Assembly (NCBI GenBank): GCA_013306675.1
Contig: JABLUY010000010.1
Span: 1-64,000, forward strand
DNA: 64,000 nucleotides
Direction: 5' to 3'
Source: Thraustochytrium sp. TN22
Taxonomy: Eukaryota > Sar > Bigyra > Thraustochytrida > Thraustochytriidae
The position numbers and the translations under genes were made by a program. Shown here piece after piece: positions 38,034-46,883 of this stretch. Positions within the stretch are counted from its first letter, which is position 1; each line of letters starts with the position of its first letter. The notes under the pieces are model-generated. The model worked only from the letters and a program-made list of their open reading frames with translations. It had not been told where the DNA came from and searched no databases.

Positions 38034-41000
38034 ATGACGCTGCCGCTTCGCGCCATCTCGCTGCTCGGCCGCAAGCGGCAGCGCTATGGGACCCGCGGCG
38101 AGCGCGCGTCAGCACGCGTCGCGGCAGCCGGCGACAGGGAGATCGTGCCGCTCTCGTACGTTCACCGGCGAACGGCGATGCGCGAGCTCGTGCAGACGCT
38201 GCTCTTCATCGTCGCGGAGGTGCTGGACATCGCGCTGGACATTGCCAACCTCGGCGTCTTCTTGTACAGCACGCAAGATCCAGAGGGCGGCCATGATGTG
38301 TACCGTACCATGTACGCGGTCAGCACAGTGCTCGTGACGGTCTTCTCGTTGTTTGTCATCGCCAAGCACACGAGGCACGTGCTGCATATTCGCGCGGAGC
38401 TGCGCGTTGGCGTCAAGGTTGCGCGCGGCAGACGTTCGCGCATGCAGCGGACACGCTCGCACGAAGTTCTGCCGTCCGAGATCTCCGAGGAGGTTGACCT
38501 CACGGACCTCGCGCTGAGGAAGACGCCCTCGGGCATGCTGCAGCCGCGCGCGTCTGGCTCCGTCATCTATGGAGGCGACATTCAAGCCGAGGCCGAGGAC
38601 GCGGCTGCCAGCCAGGACCGCGTGCTCGAGCTCGAGCTCGACCGACTGCAGCGGCGCATGACGCGTGCCTGGCTCGTCGTTGTCGGCGCCGTCATGAAGG
38701 ACCTGCTCACGTTAGGCTTTGCTTTCTACCGCCTCTCCTTTACGCACTTCGTCATCAATGCGGAGTATGCCGCCTGCCTGCTCGAGGTCACGGACGCCGA
38801 CAAATGGCCAGTGCTCTGCTTCAATGGCCAGCACAGCCTTTTGATTCTGCAGGTCGTCGGCAGCATCTTCCTCTTCGCCTTCAAGCTCAGCTTCTTGCGC
38901 GACTACCAGATGTTGCGCCTGCTGGCCAACGAGCTCCAGTCTGAGCTCAAGCGCGACGTCACGCAGGACAGTAGTACGCTCGATCTGTACAAGGAAAACC
39001 AGGTCGCCACGCACGAGATCAACCAAGTGGTGCAGCTGCGCAAGCTGTGCCGCAGCGGGAGCCAGCCGCGTGCGTCCTCGGACTGGCTCATCTTGCAGAT
39101 GCTGCGCCACCACCGCGGTGATGTGGTCGAGACGGCGCAGGCGCTGCAGGCCCTGCAGACCTGGCGCATCGAGAACGGCGCGGTCGCAGTCAAGCGCCGC
39201 CTGCTCACCGACGATCTCGCATGGGACGAGATCCCGCACCTGAGCAAGCTCAACTCGGTTTTGCCCTACGTGGACGTCTTCTCGGTCGACAAGACCAACG
39301 CACAGCTCGTGCAGTTCGCCTATGTGGGCGCGCGCGCCGACTACGACTGCCTGCTGCGCCTGGTGCGCGAGCCGGAGCTCATCGAGTGCCTCACGCACAT
39401 CGCGGAGCGCTCGCTCCTGCTGCTCGAGGCGCTCTCCAACCGCACGGGCCACGTCTACCGCTCCGCAATTCTGTGTGACGCGCGCGGCGAGGTGGACGAG
39501 GAGAGTCTGGAGCTCTTTTTGCGTCTCCTGCAATCCACTTGCGAGGGCCTGGCGCTCTACCCGCTGCGGCCCAAGCTCATCTTTTGGCAGCCCAGCGAGG
39601 CTTTTGCGCGCGCCGTTGCCGCCTACCCGGAGACGCACTGCGTGCAGTCGCGCAAGATGTTGCACATGCTGCTCTCGCCCGAGTGCGTGCCAGAAGAGCT
39701 TGGTGGCGACCTGCGCTTTGGCCCGCAGGCCCAGATGCTGCGCGCCGTCGATCCGTGGCAGCTGCGCCAGTGCCGCTTCTCGCCGCTCTCCAGCGGCCTC
39801 GGCCACTCCAAGGTGGACCTGCATTTTTTTCAGGACGTCCCGCAGGCCGAGGCCAACGCCGTCGTGGCCCTCAAGCGCCTCCTGGCCGCCGTAGAGCGCC
39901 AGGTGCACCTCGACAAGCCGGCGGCGCCCACGTCCATCTCCCCGGGCGGCCTGGCCGCCGGCCTCGCCGCCTCCTTTCGCCTGCGGGACACCGGCGCCGA
40001 TGGGGGAGGCAAGGGAGCCAACCCCACGGATCGCGAGGTCTCGCTGGCTGCGCTGCGACGTCGCATGAAGCGCTTCCACGCCGGCGGCGGCCGCCTGCAC
40101 GATGCGCCGCCCGAGGTTGCCTCGCACATCATGCTGCTTCGCTACGTGCGTCGCTACATGTCGCGTCGCGAGTGCAAGCGCTACGCGGACCTGCCCAACT
40201 TGAGCCTCGACGAGCTCGGCTCCGCGGCGCCCGTCGGCATCCTTGCGGCCGCCGCCAGTTACGTGGAGATGCTGCTCATGCGCCAGCGCTACCGGCTGGA
40301 CGCGCTCAACGAGCGCATCAAGAAGGACAAGCTCTCGCTCGCCGAAGCCGACCCAGTCCTGGTCCAAGTCTGCAAGGCAGCGCACCTGCATCCCTTGCTC
40401 GGCTTTGACGCAGCCCGGGCGCAGATCATCAGCTGCTTTGCGGAGTGCGCGCGCCCCAGCGAAGCCATCGCCTTCGAGGATCTGCGTGCGGCCTGCGCGG
40501 CGCTCTACGAGTACTGGCTCATCCTCTTGCACGCTCTCTCCGTCAAGGAGGAGCGCGTAATCATGCTGCGCAGCTTTAGCATGCTGGGCACCATCGGTCA
40601 CTGTGCGTTAGGGCCCTGGACCGCGCTGCACCAATGCCTGCAGCACCTGGGCACGCACTACCCAACCTGCGTCAGGCCGGACGAGACCATGCTCGTCAGT
40701 GCCTCGCTGCCTGGCTTCGCGCACGGTATGCTCGCCTGCAGGTCCTACTGCCGCTGGTCCTCCAGCTGGCTCTCGTCCAGCAGGCCGCGCACGCTCGTGC
40801 TGGCGCACGACCGCTCCAAGCTCCTCACCCTCATCGACGCAGACCTGGTCCCAACACTCTTCGACGTTGTCAGCGGCCCCGTCGGCGATTCGATTTGGGG
40901 GGACCAGCTCGGTGTTGTCATGGCGCGCTACGAAGTCTCCTCGGTTTCTGCTGCTGCTGCTGGCTCTGTGTGGACCAGCGTCGACGGCAGCGAGGCTGTC

Positions 41001-41222
41001 GCCAGCGCGGCGTCGGACCCGACCCACATTCCGGGCCGCCCGGGCGGCACGCAACAGAGCGCGGTGGCGCCTTTTCGCACCGAGCGCTACAGCCCACTCA
41101 TGCTGCCCCGCTTCCACACGGACACGCAGCTGCGCAAGCTCAAGCTCCGCGAGGATAAGTCTCCGCTTGCGCTCCTCATGAAGGGTCACACCATCGAGTC
41201 CATCCCCATCGAGCGCCTGTGA
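38034..41222 (+). CDS. Orphan 1062-residue four-helix membrane protein
   Basis: Not recognised. Four hydrophobic segments lie in the first third: LVQTLLFIVAEVLDIALDIA, TMYAVSTVLVTVFSLFVIA, LVVVGAVMKDLLTLGFAFY and LLILQVVGSIFLFAFKLSFL. A basic cytoplasmic-looking loop with a Ser/Glu patch separates helices 2 and 3. The remaining ~750 residues look soluble, mostly helical and compact, with few low-complexity stretches, so the protein is likely structured and functional. Features include LRRRMKRFHAGGGRLHD, RRYMSRRECKRYADLPNLS and the Ser/Trp-rich CRSYCRWSSSWLSSS. The C-terminus ends KSPLALLMKGHTIESIPIE. There is no clear signal peptide; Met at 38034 or a later Met at 38178 could be the start. 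A membrane scaffold or receptor-like role is only a guess. Confidence 0.7.
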   Translation: MTLPLRAISLLGRKRQRYGTRGERASARVAAAGDREIVPLSYVHRRTAMRELVQTLLFIVAEVLDIALDIANLGVFLYSTQDPEGGHDVYRTMYAVSTVLVTVFSLFVIAKHTRHVLHIRAELRVGVKVARGRRSRMQRTRSHEVLPSEISEEVDLTDLALRKTPSGMLQPRASGSVIYGGDIQAEAEDAAASQDRVLELELDRLQRRMTRAWLVVVGAVMKDLLTLGFAFYRLSFTHFVINAEYAACLLEVTDADKWPVLCFNGQHSLLILQVVGSIFLFAFKLSFLRDYQMLRLLANELQSELKRDVTQDSSTLDLYKENQVATHEINQVVQLRKLCRSGSQPRASSDWLILQMLRHHRGDVVETAQALQALQTWRIENGAVAVKRRLLTDDLAWDEIPHLSKLNSVLPYVDVFSVDKTNAQLVQFAYVGARADYDCLLRLVREPELIECLTHIAERSLLLLEALSNRTGHVYRSAILCDARGEVDEESLELFLRLLQSTCEGLALYPLRPKLIFWQPSEAFARAVAAYPETHCVQSRKMLHMLLSPECVPEELGGDLRFGPQAQMLRAVDPWQLRQCRFSPLSSGLGHSKVDLHFFQDVPQAEANAVVALKRLLAAVERQVHLDKPAAPTSISPGGLAAGLAASFRLRDTGADGGGKGANPTDREVSLAALRRRMKRFHAGGGRLHDAPPEVASHIMLLRYVRRYMSRRECKRYADLPNLSLDELGSAAPVGILAAAASYVEMLLMRQRYRLDALNERIKKDKLSLAEADPVLVQVCKAAHLHPLLGFDAARAQIISCFAECARPSEAIAFEDLRAACAALYEYWLILLHALSVKEERVIMLRSFSMLGTIGHCALGPWTALHQCLQHLGTHYPTCVRPDETMLVSASLPGFAHGMLACRSYCRWSSSWLSSSRPRTLVLAHDRSKLLTLIDADLVPTLFDVVSGPVGDSIWGDQLGVVMARYEVSSVSAAAAGSVWTSVDGSEAVASAASDPTHIPGRPGGTQQSAVAPFRTERYSPLMLPRFHTDTQLRKLKLREDKSPLALLMKGHTIESIPIERL

Positions 41223-41507
41223 TGCAGAGTCCAAGTCAGCCTGAGATCATGATGATGCCATGAAAAATAGTTAACTTAGCACGCGGACGGCCAGCAGAGC
41301 AGAGCGAGCACTTCTCCAAGAGCGTGATGTTTCGTTCGCCGGCCCCACCCCGAGCAGTGCACTGCCCCGTGGCCCTGGCGCATTTGCCTCGGCCCAAGCT
41401 GGCAACTTGAAGGTTGCGCCACGTCTGAAATGACGTCCGAAAGGCCGTCCGAAATCCGAAGCCACGCCACGCTTGCAGATTGGCATCGTGGCGTGGCGCG
41501 CGTGCGG

Positions 41508-41542
<35 letters not shown>

Positions 41543-41567
41543 GAGTGGCGGCGGCGGCGGCGGCAGC
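41223..41567. promoter_or_regulatory. BuGZ upstream region
   Basis: About 345 bp. A TAGTTAACTTAG motif, related to the palindrome at 32751, lies at 41269-41279. A (GGC)n run abuts the BuGZ ATG. The BuGZ frame is open back to 41430, but the added residues are low complexity. Confidence 0.4.
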
Positions 41568-42704
41568 ATGGGCCGGCGCGGACGCAAAGGCCCCAAGGGC
41601 AAGCCGTTCTGCTACTACTGCGACCGGGAGTTCGTCGACGACAGCCAGGTGATCCAGCACCAAAAGGGGCGGCACTTCAAGTGCAGCACGTGCGGGCAAA
41701 AGTTCGTCAGCGCGCCCGCCATGGGCGTGCACATGAGGCAGATGCACAACCAGGAGCTGGAGGAAGTCCCGAACTCGCTCCCTGGGCGTGGCTCGCCGCA
41801 CGAGAGCATCACCGGCATGCGCGGCGTCCCGCTGCGCGACCCGGAGATCGCCAAGCGCTACCACGCGGCCATGGGCAACGCCGAGCCCGGACCGCCTGCG
41901 CAGGCGCCGCAGGCCGCCATGATGCCCGGCATGCCGCCCATGATGCCGCCACCGCACATGGGCATGCCGCGCGCCCCGCACGGTATGCCCTACATGATGC
42001 CCCCGCAGCCGCAACCGCACATGGGCATGCGGCCACCGCACATGATGGGCATGGGCATGCCGCCGCCTCACATGGGCATGCCGCCGCACATGGGCATGCC
42101 GCCACACATGGGCATGCCGCCGCCGAGGGGCATGCCGCCAGCCGCAGGCATGCCTCCTCCCATGGGCATGCCTCCGCCAGGCATGCCGCCGCCTTCCTCC
42201 ACACGGTCGCCCACAGCCAAGCCTGCCGAGCCGCCCGCGAAGAAGGACGAGAAGACCCCTTCGGCTGAGGCGCCTGCAACGCAGGAAAAGAAGCCTGCAG
42301 AGGTACGTGCAACCTTATCGCCAGCCGTAAACGAATCCGAAGGCAAGGCTCAGGTCGAGACGGAAGCCAAGAACGAGTCCAAGCCTGGGGCGCAGGCGGA
42401 GGCCACGCCGCCGCTTGAAGCCGCGCCTGGAGCTGCTGCGCTGACCGCTGCACCTGGGGCTGCGTCTGAGGTCGTGCCTGAGGCCGCAGCGGCGCCTGAA
42501 CCTGCACCAGCACCAGCACCAGCACCAGCACCAGTGGCAGCAAAACAGCCTGAGCCCTCGTCCGACAAGCCTGCTCCTGCAGGAAGCTGGGACCCGCACG
42601 CAAACGATGACGATTTCCTGCACGAGGTGCCGGAACTCGTATTCAAGCATGAGATGCTGTCGCCAGAGGAGCTGCGCGCGCGGGCACTTCAGCAGTACCA
42701 GTAG
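41568..42704 (+). CDS. ZNF207: BuGZ / ZNF207 spindle-assembly zinc-finger protein
   Basis: A 378-residue homologue of BuGZ, which binds and stabilises the checkpoint protein Bub3 and promotes microtubule and spindle matrix assembly. The N-terminus has two adjacent C2H2 fingers with the family spacing (CYYCDREFVDDSQVIQHQ, then HFKCSTCGQKFVSAPAMGVH) and VPNSLPGR, matching human WCWYCNRDFDDEKILIQHQ and VPNAIPGR. The middle is Met/Gly/Pro/His-rich (repeated PPHMGM), like the disordered coacervating region of BuGZ. The C-terminus carries a GLEBS-like Bub3-binding motif (HEMLSPEELRARALQQYQ; human EDISLEERRAQLPKYQ). An Ala/Pro/Glu-rich linker lies between. All three landmarks are present, so the call is strong. 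Confidence 0.9.
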   Translation: MGRRGRKGPKGKPFCYYCDREFVDDSQVIQHQKGRHFKCSTCGQKFVSAPAMGVHMRQMHNQELEEVPNSLPGRGSPHESITGMRGVPLRDPEIAKRYHAAMGNAEPGPPAQAPQAAMMPGMPPMMPPPHMGMPRAPHGMPYMMPPQPQPHMGMRPPHMMGMGMPPPHMGMPPHMGMPPHMGMPPPRGMPPAAGMPPPMGMPPPGMPPPSSTRSPTAKPAEPPAKKDEKTPSAEAPATQEKKPAEVRATLSPAVNESEGKAQVETEAKNESKPGAQAEATPPLEAAPGAAALTAAPGAASEVVPEAAAAPEPAPAPAPAPAPVAAKQPEPSSDKPAPAGSWDPHANDDDFLHEVPELVFKHEMLSPEELRARALQQYQ

Positions 42705-42956
42705 AGTCGCGCAATCGCCAGTACGGGTCAGTCTTGCGGTGTGGCAGAGAGCGAGAGACGCGCAAGTCGAGGCACTGACGGCGCGGCAAGCGCGCAAACG
42801 AATGTGTCGACACGATAAGAACGTAAGTTTGCTGGTGATAAGAAGCAAGCTACGCGACGAAAAAAGAAAGAAAAGGACGGGGAGGAGGAAGGAAGGGAAT
42901 GATGGGCAGGAAGTGAAAGGAAGGACGCGGCGCGGCGCGGCGCATGAGCGCGTGCG
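42705..42956. other. Convergent gap, BuGZ / CFAP77
   Basis: 250 bp between two convergent stops, with a purine-rich patch (AAAAAGAAAGAAAAGG, near 42860). A consensus-like GTAAGT lies near 42826 after the BuGZ stop, without evident use. Confidence 0.4.
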
Positions 42957-43820
42957 CTACTTGGGCACAGGGAAATCGATGCGCGGCTTGGCCGTGTTGG
43001 TGAACTTCTTCATCTTCCAGAGGTCCGGGTCGGCCTCCTTGTGCTCCTTCTCGACACGGGTGTGCGAGGCAAGCATATCGGAGGACTTGGTAGGGCGCGG
43101 CTTGGGCAGGCGGCCCTTGCGGACTTGGCCGCTGGTGTCGACGTAGGGCGCATCGCCGCGCGCGGCGTCGGCCTGGGGGAAGATGATGGCGTTGATGTCC
43201 TCGTGCTTACCCTCGGCACTGCTGCTGACGCCGTAGATCATGTCGGGGTCGCGCTTGGTACCGCGGTCCTTCTTGCGACCCTCAATCTTGGGGCGCTGAA
43301 GGTGTGGCGCGTCCTTGTTGTCGCGCAGGAACTGGTTGACCTCCTTGGGCGTGACGTGCTTGTGCTTGACCGCGGCCTTGTTGACCTTGATGAGGCAGAT
43401 GCCGGCGGCCTGGCTCTGGCTCAGCTTGCCCGGTACCCAGTTGAGCACCACGGCGCCGGCGCCCTCCGGGTCGGCGCGGTTGCGCTGGCCGTACGAGAAC
43501 GTGTTGTCCTTGAGGTTGCGCGTGGGCAGCTTTACCTTGCCGATGACGCGTCGCACCAGCAGCTCGTTGTGCTTCTCGTAGTGGCCCGGCGTGACCTCCA
43601 GCTTGTACCACGCGTAGAAGAGCTCGAACGGGATGCCCTCCGAGATGTCCCCTCCCTCGTACAGCTCGCGCATCGCGCCCTGCACGAGCACCAGGCTCTG
43701 CGGCGTCGCCTTGAGCCCCACGCCGCGCACCACCTGGTGCAGCTTCTGCAGCGCCAGCATCCCGCTCTCGCCGTCCGCATGCTCGGCGAAGAGCCGCTTC
43801 ACCTCCTCCTTGTCCATCAT
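42957..43820 (-). CDS. CFAP77: CFAP77-like axonemal microtubule inner protein
   Basis: A 287-residue protein. CFAP77 lies inside axonemal doublet microtubules near the B-tubule. The C-terminal two-thirds follow the family in order: VIGKVKLPTRNLKDNTFSYG then DPEGAGAVVLNWV (human KLPGEDFTYG and DGGVAEAIGHW), NKAAVKHKHVTPKEVNQFLR (human NRGAVKAGLVTARENLLYR), DPDMIYGVSSSAEG (human NMTFGIRAR) and DLWKMKKFTNTAKPRIDF at the end (human DTLWHMPHF). The first ~85 residues (MDKEEVKRLFAEHADGESGM) look like a degenerate EF-hand pair, an addition absent from human CFAP77 as recalled. The frame opens at 43898; the Met pair at 43820/43817 is preferred. It points to a motile flagellum in the life cycle. Confidence 0.82.
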   Translation of the reverse strand: MMDKEEVKRLFAEHADGESGMLALQKLHQVVRGVGLKATPQSLVLVQGAMRELYEGGDISEGIPFELFYAWYKLEVTPGHYEKHNELLVRRVIGKVKLPTRNLKDNTFSYGQRNRADPEGAGAVVLNWVPGKLSQSQAAGICLIKVNKAAVKHKHVTPKEVNQFLRDNKDAPHLQRPKIEGRKKDRGTKRDPDMIYGVSSSAEGKHEDINAIIFPQADAARGDAPYVDTSGQVRKGRLPKPRPTKSSDMLASHTRVEKEHKEADPDLWKMKKFTNTAKPRIDFPVPK

Positions 43821-44276
43821 GCTGCCCTCGCGGCGCGCCCCCTCGAGCACCGCTGCGCTCGGCCGCCCCAAGCGCCACGCCACGCCACGCGGTGCCACGC
43901 GGTGCTGCTCGCGCGCCTCGCTAGCCGCTGTCTCGCCCTGCCTCGAGCAAGCGCTCCTGGCGGCCTGCGCTCGCCGGGTCCGAGTCCGCGCCGCGCACGC
44001 GCCGCGCGCCGATCGATCGATCCGTTGAGCGCGCGCTCCTTGCTCGGCGGCTCTGCGCCGGCTCCGTGCGCGCTGCGCGCCGCGGCGCCCGCCTTATGAG
44101 CGCGCCGCGCGCAACTGGCTTAAACTTGTATGTCTTCTTGCTGGGCCCGCGCCTAGCGCGCCCTCCCGCGCGCGGCGCGTCCGGGCTTCGAGTCCCGCGC
44201 GCGGCGGTTTTTACCCGCCCGTTCCGGACGGACAGGCGGCGAGCAGAACGGAACACTGACCCACGGCCGCTGGCCC
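43821..44276. promoter_or_regulatory. CFAP77 upstream region
   Basis: GC-rich flank upstream of CFAP77. A CTTCGAGTCC segment followed by TTTTT near 44188-44212 resembles a pol III B box and terminator, but no tRNA fold could be drawn (see rejected items). Confidence 0.35.
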
Positions 44277-44644
44277 CTCGTGCGTTGCGCAGACCTGGGT
44301 CGAGGGAAGCCTGCAATCAAATGCGGGCCCCTGTTGGCAGCGAGGCCGCTAGCACTACCGGCTGACGCTGTCCAGCGAAGGCACTGTCTTCCGACCGCAA
44401 TTTTTGGAATCGAGGCGCAAGCCTCGGCCCCTCCTCCTCCTCTTTCTTTTCTTTTTGCCGAGCCTGGCGACGAGCTGTGGCGTCAGTGAGCCAGGGCAAC
44501 TTGAAGATGTAGCAGGTGAAGCAGCCAGGTGAAGATTGATTGGGATTGTGGGTGTCGAGGAGTGCCCCTGTCGCTGCGGCTGATGATGATGCAGATGCAG
44601 CACATGGAGAAGCGAGAAGAGAGGGAATGCAGGAGGATGGAGTG
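44277..44644. repeat. Tandem duplication, copy 1 (about 368 bp)
   Basis: Begins at CTCGTGCGTTGCGC and ends at GGATGGAGTG. The offset between matching bases of the two copies is about 357, with small indels. It carries no recognisable gene. Confidence 0.88.
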
Positions 44645-44998
44645 CTCGTGCGTTGCGCGAGGGAAGCCTGCAATCAAATGGCAGCAAGGCCGCAGGCACT
44701 ACCGGCTGACGCTGTCCAGCGAAGGCACTGTCTTCCGACCGCAATTTTTGGAATCGAGGCGCATGCCTCGGCCCCTCCTCCTCCTCTTTCTTTTCTTTTC
44801 TTTCTTTTTGCGGAGCCCAAGCGACGAGCTGCGGCGTCAGTGAGCCAGGGCAACTTGAAGATGTAGCAGGTGTAGCAGCCAGGTGAAGATTGATTGGGAT
44901 TGCGGGTGTCGAGGATTGCCCCTGTCGCTGCGGCTGCTGATGCAGATGCAGCACATGGAGAAGCTAGAAAAGAGGGAATGCAGGAGGATGGAGTGCTC
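44645..44998. repeat. Tandem duplication, copy 2 (about 354 bp)
   Basis: Second copy, sharing GAAGCCTGCAATCAAATG, the TTTTTGGAATCGAGGCGC core and the CAACTTGAAGATGTAGCAGG segment. It ends about 120 bp from the stop of the first SDR gene, so it may overlap that gene's 3' UTR. Confidence 0.88.
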
Positions 44999-45119
44999 TG
45001 ACTGGCGAGAGAGCTTGCGTCGTGGAAAGCTTGCGTCGTGCCCGCCCAGAAATCTTGGGGAGGCCAAAGGACTACGCTCAGGCTCCACCTCGACTTGAGA
45101 CTTGAGCCGAACTTGCTGG

Positions 45120-45851
45120 TCACCAAGGAATGGTGTTGCCGGGGCCGTTGGCAGCGTCGAGAAAGGCGCCCTTGTGCTTGTCGAGGGAGACGGTGGTAAA
45201 GACAGACATGAGGCCGTCGACGCTCTGCTTGACGGTGAGGACGCCAGTGTAGTTGTTAATGGCGGTGGAGACGTGACCAGGGCACACAACGAAGGCAAAG
45301 GCGCCGCGCTCGACGAGCTCGTGGTTGACGTGCTGCATGATGGCGTGGAGGGCGACCTTGGATGCGCGGTAGCTCATGTAAATGGGGATGCTCACGTCGA
45401 CCGAGTGGGTCTCGGCGCCGTTCACCAGGGCGAGCGAGGCGGCCGTGGACGTGAGGAAGGCCACCTTGCTGCCATCCTGCAGCTTGCTCTCGAGTGCGAT
45501 CACGACGCGCAGCGGGCCGATCGCGTTCACCTGCAGCGTGGACTCCAGGTTCGCGAGGTCCATCTCGCGCAGCGAGGTGTCGCACACGAAGTTGGCCGTC
45601 GCTGCGCTGCAGACGAGCAGATCAATCCTGTCGACGCCCTGCAGTGCCTGCTGCAGGACCTTGGTGCACTCCTCCTTGCCTTGGTCCACGCCCTCGATGA
45701 TCTCAAAGGCCGCCGTCTCGCGTACCTCATCGGTCAGCTCTCGCACCGTGCCATAGGTTTTCCAGCCGTCTTCCGCGAGGCGGTTCGCCAGGCCAAACCC
45801 GATGCCGCGCGACGCGCCGATCACCACGGCCACCTTGGCCTGCACGCTCAT
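45120..45851 (-). CDS. Short-chain dehydrogenase, C-factor/sniffer type (copy 1)
   Basis: A 243-residue NAD(P)-dependent oxidoreductase of the classical SDR fold. Cofactor motif VAVVIGASRGIGFGLANRL is at the N-terminus, the catalytic Ser lies in FLTSTAASLA, and the YxxxK pair is in SYRASKVAL. PGHVST follows the catalytic helix and the chain ends TIPW, as in C-factor (CsgA) and sniffer carbonyl reductases. The usual NAG after strand 4 is CSAATAN, so the structural Asn is lost, unlike copy 2. The substrate is unknown, probably a small carbonyl. It is the first of a minus-strand array. Confidence 0.9.
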   Translation of the reverse strand: MSVQAKVAVVIGASRGIGFGLANRLAEDGWKTYGTVRELTDEVRETAAFEIIEGVDQGKEECTKVLQQALQGVDRIDLLVCSAATANFVCDTSLREMDLANLESTLQVNAIGPLRVVIALESKLQDGSKVAFLTSTAASLALVNGAETHSVDVSIPIYMSYRASKVALHAIMQHVNHELVERGAFAFVVCPGHVSTAINNYTGVLTVKQSVDGLMSVFTTVSLDKHKGAFLDAANGPGNTIPW

Positions 45852-46224
45852 GCTGCCCGCCCGCTTCGCCTCCGAGTCGCTCTCCGAGTCTGCCTCGCAG
45901 AGTTGCGGTGGTTGCCTCGGTTGGGGTTTTGCTTGGCTAGCTCGCTCGCGCGGGGCTGGATCATAACAGTTGAACCCGCGAGGACCCCGCCATTGAATTT
46001 GAGGGTCCTGTCACAGTGCATGGCAGGCATTGGCAGCCTGCTGAGCGACAGGCCACGCGCATGTATCATCCAAAAGAAAGCCAACATGCACGCTCGGCGG
46101 CAAGATACAGACCGGCCTACCGGAGCCGTCGCGGTTCGCACGCCTCGCGGCCGGCTGGCCGAGGGGAAACCCGCGCGGCGGCTGGCTCAATGCGCCGCCT
46201 CACCAAGGCTTCAATGCCCGCGAA
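45852..46224. other. SDR copy 1 upstream region
   Basis: About 370 bp, including a TTGGCTAGCTCGCTCGCG segment near 45930. Nothing coding was recognised. The part nearest 46224 may hold the unrecognisable 3' end of the decayed SDR copy. Confidence 0.35.
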
Positions 46225-46712
46225 GGTGAGCTGCCCGCCGGTGATGCGCACAGGGAGAGCGAAAGCGCCGCCCTCGACGGGCAAGACCGTGCAGGACGCA
46301 TGGCAGCCGCAAGTGGGCGATGTGGTCCGCCGTGGCCAGCCTGAGCGAGCAAGCGCCGGAGTTGACCAAGACACCCAGCAGATGGCCGTCGAGCGTCATG
46401 ACCGGACGCAGCAGGCCCCGTCATGGTTGGCGCCGTGTCGCATGTCGCACACTAGCAAGAGGAGCTCAGCAACGTCTCGCGAAGGCTACATGTGCACCTC
46501 CATCAAAGGGGCCAGGCGCGGCCAGGCCTTTCAGAATGTCGAGCTTGTGTGCCTGCGCAGATGCAGCACAAGACGCCAGATTCCAAAGCCACCCCGAGAT
46601 GCTTGTGCGAGTCCATTTCTGCAGGCGGAGGAAAAGGCCGCGCCAAGGCCTGACGCTAAAAGCAGAGGTCGAAAAGATTGCCGATCAAGTTGGCCACCTT
46701 GGCCTGCACACC
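46225..46712 (-). pseudogene. Decayed SDR copy in the array
   Basis: No intact frame exists, but three landmarks match the neighbouring SDRs in the same order and orientation. GCGAAAGCGCCGCCCTCGAC (46259) matches the codons for RGAFA in copy 2 (near 47054). CATGACCGGACGCA (46397) matches 47235. CCACCTTGGCCTGCAC (46694) matches the cofactor-motif start of copy 1 (45831). Spacing between the last two is about 295 bp, against about 326 in copy 2, and the first interval is about 45 bp short. The 3' part is not recognisable. It appears to be an old tandem duplicate that lost function. Confidence 0.65.
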
Positions 46713-46883
46713 CAGTCCGAAAAGCAAGCTGGGGCCTGTGCACTCGCTCAATCTGGCCATGCCTTCTCATGCACGCCGCCGTGTGTTCTACCCGAAAGCG
46801 CGACGAATTTGGAACAGAGTCGACTGCAAAAATCTCTGGCGTCTGCAGTTCAGCATGCAGCTCATGCAGCAAGGTGGCTTTCT

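Noticed and set aside
44103-44212. Possible tRNA gene (B-box-like CTTCGAGTCC followed by T5)
   Set aside because: The T-loop is one base too long or its closing pair is mismatched, the A-box-like TGGCTTAAACT is wrongly spaced, and no cloverleaf could be drawn.
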